A stretch of 64,000 bases of DNA. Source: Mollicutes bacterium (GTDB lineage: Bacteria > Bacillota_I > Bacilli_A > Izemoplasmatales > Izemoplasmataceae). The notes beneath the pieces were generated by a model that searched no databases, was not told the origin of the DNA, and saw only the letters and a list, made by a program, of their open reading frames with translations. The stretch lies in the NCBI GenBank assembly GCA_003552925.1, contig PUOX01000024.1, forward strand, positions 62,001 through 126,000. Reading direction: 5' to 3'. How positions within the stretch are numbered: the first letter of the stretch is position 1; every line of letters begins with the position of its first letter. Below are positions 58,759 to 64,000 of this stretch, piece after piece. Position numbers and translations under genes: made by a program.

Positions 58759-61743
58759 GTGCCTTGCAGCTTATACTTGGAATCGGCCTACAGTTTCAAC
58801 GGCTCCAACATCACCATCGACGCCTTGATCGACAAGGCGCATTCCGCCGGGATGCGCTATTTGGCTTTGGCCGATGTGAAAATGCATGCCGCTTACAAAT
58901 TTTATCATGCCGCCCAAGAGCGCGGCATTCGCCCGCTTATCGGCGTCCAGATAGACATCGAACCCTATTATAAAGATACCCCTCTTGCGCTTGTTGCCTT
59001 CGCCCAAAATCAAAACGGCTATTTGAACTTGATGCGCCTTGCCAGCGTCACAGCGCCGGTGAGCTTGTCAAGCGTCGCCGATTACACCAACGGTGTTTCG
59101 TTTGTGCTGAACCCGCACAAAGGCGAGTTAAAGCTCCTGCTTGAAGAAGGGGCGAATCGAGCGATTAAAAGCATCGTTCAAGAAGTTTCCTCACTTTGCG
59201 ATGATGTGTACTACGGCCTTCAAAGCCCCGAACGCGCGCCTGTGCCGATAAAAAGCGTGCCGTTTGACCATGTTTCGTTTTTGTCCGATAACGATGCGGA
59301 AACGTATCAAACCGTGCAAGCGATTCTTAAAGGAAAACAACCGTCGATTGACGCTTTGAAAGACCGACATTTCAAAGACGCTCAAGCGCTTCGAAAACGG
59401 TTCGGCAAAGAGGCTATGGACACAGTTCAAAAGTTTTGTGAAGCGCATGCGCTAAAGCTTGACTTCGCCACGCCGAAACTACCGCGTTTTCCTACCCCGG
59501 ACGGCATCGAAAGCGCCCGTTATTTGCACGCCCTTGCGCAAAAAGGCTTAGAAAAAAGACTTTTGCAACGCAACGTTGACGCCAAGCTTTACCAAAAACG
59601 GCTCAAGCATGAACTTCAAACCATCCATGAACTCGGCTACGACGACTATTTTCTTATTGTTTGGGACGTCATAAAGCACGCCCGGAAAAGACATATTCTC
59701 GTCGGGCCGGGGCGGGGGAGCGCTCCCGGAAGCCTAGTGGCCTACAGCCTTGGCATCACCAACATCGACCCTGTCGAACATGGGTTGTTGTTTGAGCGGT
59801 TTTTGAACAAAGAACGCATGAGCATGCCGGATATTGACATCGATTTTCCGGACCGAAGTCGCGATGAGGTTTTGCGTTATGTTCATGACAAGTACGGAGC
59901 GGATAAGGTTGCTCTCATTTGCACGTTTGGCACGTTCTTGAGCAAAAGCAGTCTTCGCGATACCGCCCGAGTATTCGAAATAGAGAGCCGTTACGTAGAA
60001 GAGATGACCAAAAAGGTTGGTGAATACGGCTCGGTGTCGAAGATGCTTGAAACCGACAAGGATGCCCAAAACCGACTGCAAAACGAAAACACTGGGAAAT
60101 GGCTTCGTGTGGCCGCTAAAGTCGAGGGTCTCCCACGTCATGTCTCCACGCATGCGGCGGGGATTATCCTATCGGAGTCTTCTTTGTTTGAACATTCTCC
60201 ATTGCAGGAAGGATTGCTTGGCATACGCCAAACTCAATACGAACAAGGCGACCTTGAAGCGATGGGTCTTTTGAAAATCGATTTTTTGGGCCTTAAAAAT
60301 CTCACCATGATTGAAGACGTTTGCAAGCGAATCGAAAAACACGATGGGAAACAAATCGACGTCAACAAACTTCCGCTAAACGACGCCAACACCTTCCGTT
60401 TCTTGCGTGAGGGCAGCACGACCGGCATTTTTCAATTGGAATCGAAGGGGATGCGGCGTCTGATCAAAGAAATGCGCTTGAAGAATTTCTCCGACATTGC
60501 CGTTGTGCTCGCGCTTTTCCGCCCCGGACCTATGGAAAGCATTCCTACCTATTTGAAACGGCGCCACAAAGAACAGCGCCCCGAGAGCGTTTCTCCCGCC
60601 ATCGACGATATTTTGCGTCCGACGGAGGGCATACTGCTTTATCAAGAGCAAATCATGGCGATAGCGCATGCCTTTGCAGGGTATTCGCTGAGCGAAGCCG
60701 ATATCTTAAGGCGGGCCGTAAGCAAAAAAGACCGGGACGTCTTGATGAAAGAACGGCAAAACTTTGTGGCGAAGGCCACCCGTAATGGCCGGGATGAGAA
60801 GACGGCGCAAAAAATCTACGATTATGTTGTCAAATTCGCCGATTACGGCTTCAACAAATCCCATTCCGTAGCCTACGGACTCGTATCCTATTGGATGGCG
60901 TATCTGAAAGCCAACTATCCCGCGCATTTTTTGGCGGTTTTGATGCAAAACGGGTTGGGCAACGAAAACCTCATGCGTCTTTACATGCAAGAAGCCCTTG
61001 AACAAGGGTTGAACGTCGCGCCTCCTTCCATCAACCACTCCGGCGTCACGTTCGTTCTTGAAAAGAAAACTTTATATTACCCGCTTTCCGGGATTAAAAA
61101 CATCAGCGCAGACAAGGCGAAAGAGTTAGTCGAGGTGCGTGGCGGCAAGCGATTCAAAACCTTCATCGAGTTGATCAAAGCAACCCGTCATCTTTTCAAC
61201 AAGCGCCACTATGAATTTTTGATTCATGCCGGCACTTGCGACGAGTTCTCCATGAACCGCCAAACAATGATCAAAAATCTGGACGGCCTTTTGGAGGCGG
61301 TGCAGTATGGCGAAAGCATCGACCTCGACGAGTTTGTCTTCAGCGAGCACTCGGAGTTTGATTTCGAAATTCTCAAACGTTACGAAAAAGAAGCGCTGGG
61401 TTTCAATTTGGCCTTTGACGAACTGGCTCCACATGAAGAGTTCATCCAAAAACAGGGCTATCTGTTGCCGTCAAACTTGCAGGAAGCGCCAATCAAGCGA
61501 AGTGTGAAGGTTGTCGGCGTTCTCAAAAGCGTTAAGGAAGTCTCAACGAAAAAAGGCGACGCCATGGCGTTTTTGTCCATCGGAGACCGTGTGGTGACGA
61601 TCGACGCCGTCTGTTTTCCCGACGCGTATCGCCGATGCCAAAAACACTTGAGCGAACGGGTGTTGCTGTTTCGTGGACGCGTAGGGCTTCGAAAAGGAAA
61701 GCGACAGTTCGAAGTTGAATCTGTGGAACCTCTTTCATCTTAA
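58759..61743 (+). CDS. dnaE: DNA polymerase III subunit alpha (DnaE)
   Basis: GPGRGSAPGSLVAYSLGITNIDPVEHGLLFERFLNKERMSMPDIDIDF; YQEQIMAIA. Confidence 0.97.
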   Translation: MPCSLYLESAYSFNGSNITIDALIDKAHSAGMRYLALADVKMHAAYKFYHAAQERGIRPLIGVQIDIEPYYKDTPLALVAFAQNQNGYLNLMRLASVTAPVSLSSVADYTNGVSFVLNPHKGELKLLLEEGANRAIKSIVQEVSSLCDDVYYGLQSPERAPVPIKSVPFDHVSFLSDNDAETYQTVQAILKGKQPSIDALKDRHFKDAQALRKRFGKEAMDTVQKFCEAHALKLDFATPKLPRFPTPDGIESARYLHALAQKGLEKRLLQRNVDAKLYQKRLKHELQTIHELGYDDYFLIVWDVIKHARKRHILVGPGRGSAPGSLVAYSLGITNIDPVEHGLLFERFLNKERMSMPDIDIDFPDRSRDEVLRYVHDKYGADKVALICTFGTFLSKSSLRDTARVFEIESRYVEEMTKKVGEYGSVSKMLETDKDAQNRLQNENTGKWLRVAAKVEGLPRHVSTHAAGIILSESSLFEHSPLQEGLLGIRQTQYEQGDLEAMGLLKIDFLGLKNLTMIEDVCKRIEKHDGKQIDVNKLPLNDANTFRFLREGSTTGIFQLESKGMRRLIKEMRLKNFSDIAVVLALFRPGPMESIPTYLKRRHKEQRPESVSPAIDDILRPTEGILLYQEQIMAIAHAFAGYSLSEADILRRAVSKKDRDVLMKERQNFVAKATRNGRDEKTAQKIYDYVVKFADYGFNKSHSVAYGLVSYWMAYLKANYPAHFLAVLMQNGLGNENLMRLYMQEALEQGLNVAPPSINHSGVTFVLEKKTLYYPLSGIKNISADKAKELVEVRGGKRFKTFIELIKATRHLFNKRHYEFLIHAGTCDEFSMNRQTMIKNLDGLLEAVQYGESIDLDEFVFSEHSEFDFEILKRYEKEALGFNLAFDELAPHEEFIQKQGYLLPSNLQEAPIKRSVKVVGVLKSVKEVSTKKGDAMAFLSIGDRVVTIDAVCFPDAYRRCQKHLSERVLLFRGRVGLRKGKRQFEVESVEPLSS

Positions 61744-61789
61744 GAAAGGGCGCACTTTGTGCTATAATATTGCCGAAGAAGGTGAAACC

Positions 61790-62749
61790 ATGAAAACAAT
61801 TGCAGTTTTGACATCGGGAGGCGACGCACCTGGCATGAACGCCGCGGTTCGCGCCGTTGTCCACAGCGCCATCCATAATCATTATAAAGTGGTGGGCGTC
61901 GAGGACGGCTTCAAAGGTCTTGTCGAGGGACGTTTCGTGTCGCTCGACCGTAAGAGTGTGGCGAGAATCATCAATCGGGGCGGCACCTTTTTGGGCAGCG
62001 TCCGCTACGAGAATTTCAAGAGCGAAGACGTTCAAAAAGAGGCCGTGAATACGATGCGGAGCCACAACATCGAAGCGCTCATAGCCATCGGCGGCGAAGG
62101 CACCTTCCGGGGCGTATCCGCACTGTCGAAATTCGGTGTGAAAATCATCGGCATCCCCGCGACCATCGATAACGACATTTCCTCGACGGATTACTCCATT
62201 GGTTTCTTTTCCGCGCTCGATACGGCGGTTGAATCCATCGACAAACTGCGGGACACGTCGGATTCGCATCAGCGTTGCAGCGTGGTTGAGGTTATGGGGC
62301 GCGATTCTGGAGACTTGGCCCTTTATGCCGGGTTGGCGGGCGGAAGCGAAATCGTCATCACCCCTGAGACCGGCTACGACGAAGAAGAAGTGGTCCAAAG
62401 CGTTGAACAGGCTTTTCGCGACAACAAACGCCATGCGATTGTCGTCGTTACCGAACGTTTGACGGATGTGGGCGCGCTTGCGAAAAAAATCGAAGATAAG
62501 ACGGGGTTTGAATCCAGAGCCACAGTCTTAGGGCACGTACAGCGCGGCGGAACGCCGCAAGCTTTCGACCGAGTGCTGGCGGCCGAGATGGGGCATCACG
62601 CTGTCAAACTGATTGAAGAGGACAACACCGGAAGAATTCTCGGGTTGCGCGGCAAACGTATCGTCGATTATTCGATTTCCGAAGCGCTAAACATGGAAAG
62701 AGCCAATCAGCAAACCCATTATGAAATCGTCAAGAAACTGAAGCACTAA
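61790..62749 (+). CDS. pfkA: 6-phosphofructokinase
   Basis: IAVLTSGGDAPGMNAAVRAVV; GGTFLGSVR; IPATIDNDISSTDYSIGF; VLGHVQRGGTPQAFDRVLA. Confidence 0.97.
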   Translation: MKTIAVLTSGGDAPGMNAAVRAVVHSAIHNHYKVVGVEDGFKGLVEGRFVSLDRKSVARIINRGGTFLGSVRYENFKSEDVQKEAVNTMRSHNIEALIAIGGEGTFRGVSALSKFGVKIIGIPATIDNDISSTDYSIGFFSALDTAVESIDKLRDTSDSHQRCSVVEVMGRDSGDLALYAGLAGGSEIVITPETGYDEEEVVQSVEQAFRDNKRHAIVVVTERLTDVGALAKKIEDKTGFESRATVLGHVQRGGTPQAFDRVLAAEMGHHAVKLIEEDNTGRILGLRGKRIVDYSISEALNMERANQQTHYEIVKKLKH

Positions 62750-62764
62750 CCGAAGGAGGACACT

Positions 62765-64000
62765 ATGATTCCCTTTAACCAAACGAAGATTGTCTGTACC
62801 ATCGGACCGGCCACCGAAAGCAAGGATATGATGCGAAAGCTCATTGTCGCTGGCATGGACGTTGTCCGGTTGAATTTCTCCCACTCGAACTATGCGGAAC
62901 ACAAAAAGCGGCTCGACACGCTCAAATCCTTGAACAAGGAACTGGGCACGAATGTGGCAAGCTTGCTCGACACCAAAGGCCCGGAAATTCGAACCCACGA
63001 TTTCGAAGGCGGCAAAGCGACAATCACAGTGGGCAGCGAGGTCGAGATTCACATGGAAGAAGTTTTGGGCACGTCCGACAAGTTCAGCGTGAACTATCCG
63101 GAACTGTACAAAGACATTGACGTCGGCGCGGTTGTGGTGGTTGACGACGGATATTTGAGTTTGAAAGTGACCGACATCGACCGTGAACGAAAAGTTGTCA
63201 AGACGGTGGCGTTCAACACCCATACCATCAAAGACCGCCGCGGCATCAACGTCCCCGGCATGGAGTTGAATTTGGAGTTTGTCTCCGAAAAGGACCGTCA
63301 AGACATTGTCTGGGGATGCAAAGAAAACGTGGATTTCATCGCCGCAAGCTTCGTGCGCCGCAAAGAAGATGTTTTGGCCATCCGAAACATCATCCGCGAA
63401 ACGTGCGACCATGACATCCAAATCATCGCCAAGATAGAAAATCAAGAGGGCGTCAACAACATCGACGACATCATTGAAGTCGCCGACGGCGTAATGATCG
63501 CCAGAGGCGATTTGGGCGTCGAAGTCCCCCCCGAAGAGGTACCGGTCATCCAAAAAGACATCATCAATCGCTGTCACCGCCAAGGGAAAGTTTCCATCAC
63601 CGCGACACAGATGTTGGAAAGCATGCAAGAGAATCCGAAACCGACGCGTGCGGAAGTGAGCGATGTCGCCAACGCCATTTTGGACGGCGCAGATGCGACG
63701 ATGTTGAGCGGCGAAAGCGCCATAGGCCGTTACCCCATCGAATCGGTGGAATTGATGCGGAGCATCGCTAAGCGCATGGAGCGTGAATTGAAGCGCGAAG
63801 AATTCATCAAGCAGGCGAATCGCGGCAGCAAAAAGGACATCGCGAGCAACATCGCGATGAGCGCTGCCCATGCGGTCATGCAAGGGCAGGCGGATTTGGT
63901 GATTGCGCCGACGGTTTCCGGCAACACCGCGCGCCTGCTTTCCAAAAACCGTCCCGACACCATGATTATTGCTATGGTGCCAACGGAAGAAAAGGCCCGC
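62765..64000 (+). CDS. pyk: Pyruvate kinase, truncated at window edge
   Basis: TKIVCTIGPATESKDMMRKLIVAGMDVVRLNFSHSNY; LLDTKGPEIRTH; MIARGDLGVEVP; NPKPTRAEVSDVANAILDGADATMLSGESAIG. Confidence 0.97.
   Translation, partial: MIPFNQTKIVCTIGPATESKDMMRKLIVAGMDVVRLNFSHSNYAEHKKRLDTLKSLNKELGTNVASLLDTKGPEIRTHDFEGGKATITVGSEVEIHMEEVLGTSDKFSVNYPELYKDIDVGAVVVVDDGYLSLKVTDIDRERKVVKTVAFNTHTIKDRRGINVPGMELNLEFVSEKDRQDIVWGCKENVDFIAASFVRRKEDVLAIRNIIRETCDHDIQIIAKIENQEGVNNIDDIIEVADGVMIARGDLGVEVPPEEVPVIQKDIINRCHRQGKVSITATQMLESMQENPKPTRAEVSDVANAILDGADATMLSGESAIGRYPIESVELMRSIAKRMERELKREEFIKQANRGSKKDIASNIAMSAAHAVMQGQADLVIAPTVSGNTARLLSKNRPDTMIIAMVPTEEKAR

Noticed and set aside
61532-62434. 300-aa minus-strand ORF
   Set aside because: Antisense to dnaE 3' end and pfkA; no independent support.
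62687-63883. 398-aa minus-strand ORF
   Set aside because: Antisense to the well-supported pyk gene; its composition mirrors codon bias on the other strand and has no recognisable motifs.

Overview
The window is a gene-dense, mostly plus-strand chromosomal segment from a Firmicutes/Bacilli- or Mollicutes-like bacterium. That placement is inferred from gene content (HprK, WhiA, YutD, CdaA, PcrA, two DegV proteins) and from use of UGA as stop with tRNA-Trp(CCA). It is largely housekeeping: class II RNR (partial), cdaA, ispD/ispF, a yut-like cluster, pgi, tsaE-tsaB-rimI-tsaD, glnS, csp, pcrA-ligA-uvrA, hprK-lgt-trxB, whiA, acpS, tex, a complete hut operon (hutH-hutU-ftcD-hutI-fchA), ltaS, metK, ackA, dnaE-pfkA-pyk (partial), and seven tRNA genes in three clusters. 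There is one intact IS3/IS150-type element. I saw no CRISPR array, prophage or recognisable defence island. The most interesting signals are: (1) a csp leader with two mutually exclusive RNA structures, one fully burying the Shine-Dalgarno sequence ahead of a TTG start; (2) the IS element sitting exactly inside the glnS terminator hairpin, which can be reconstructed base by base; (3) a near-perfect cre site on the hut promoter; (4) thioredoxin-like lipoproteins with a tandem duplication and a cysteine-less neighbour; (5) a PAS plus degenerate-GGDEF membrane protein next to the c-di-AMP synthase; (6) an operator-like palindrome at the promoter of a DUF1576-like membrane protein and its coupled small partner.
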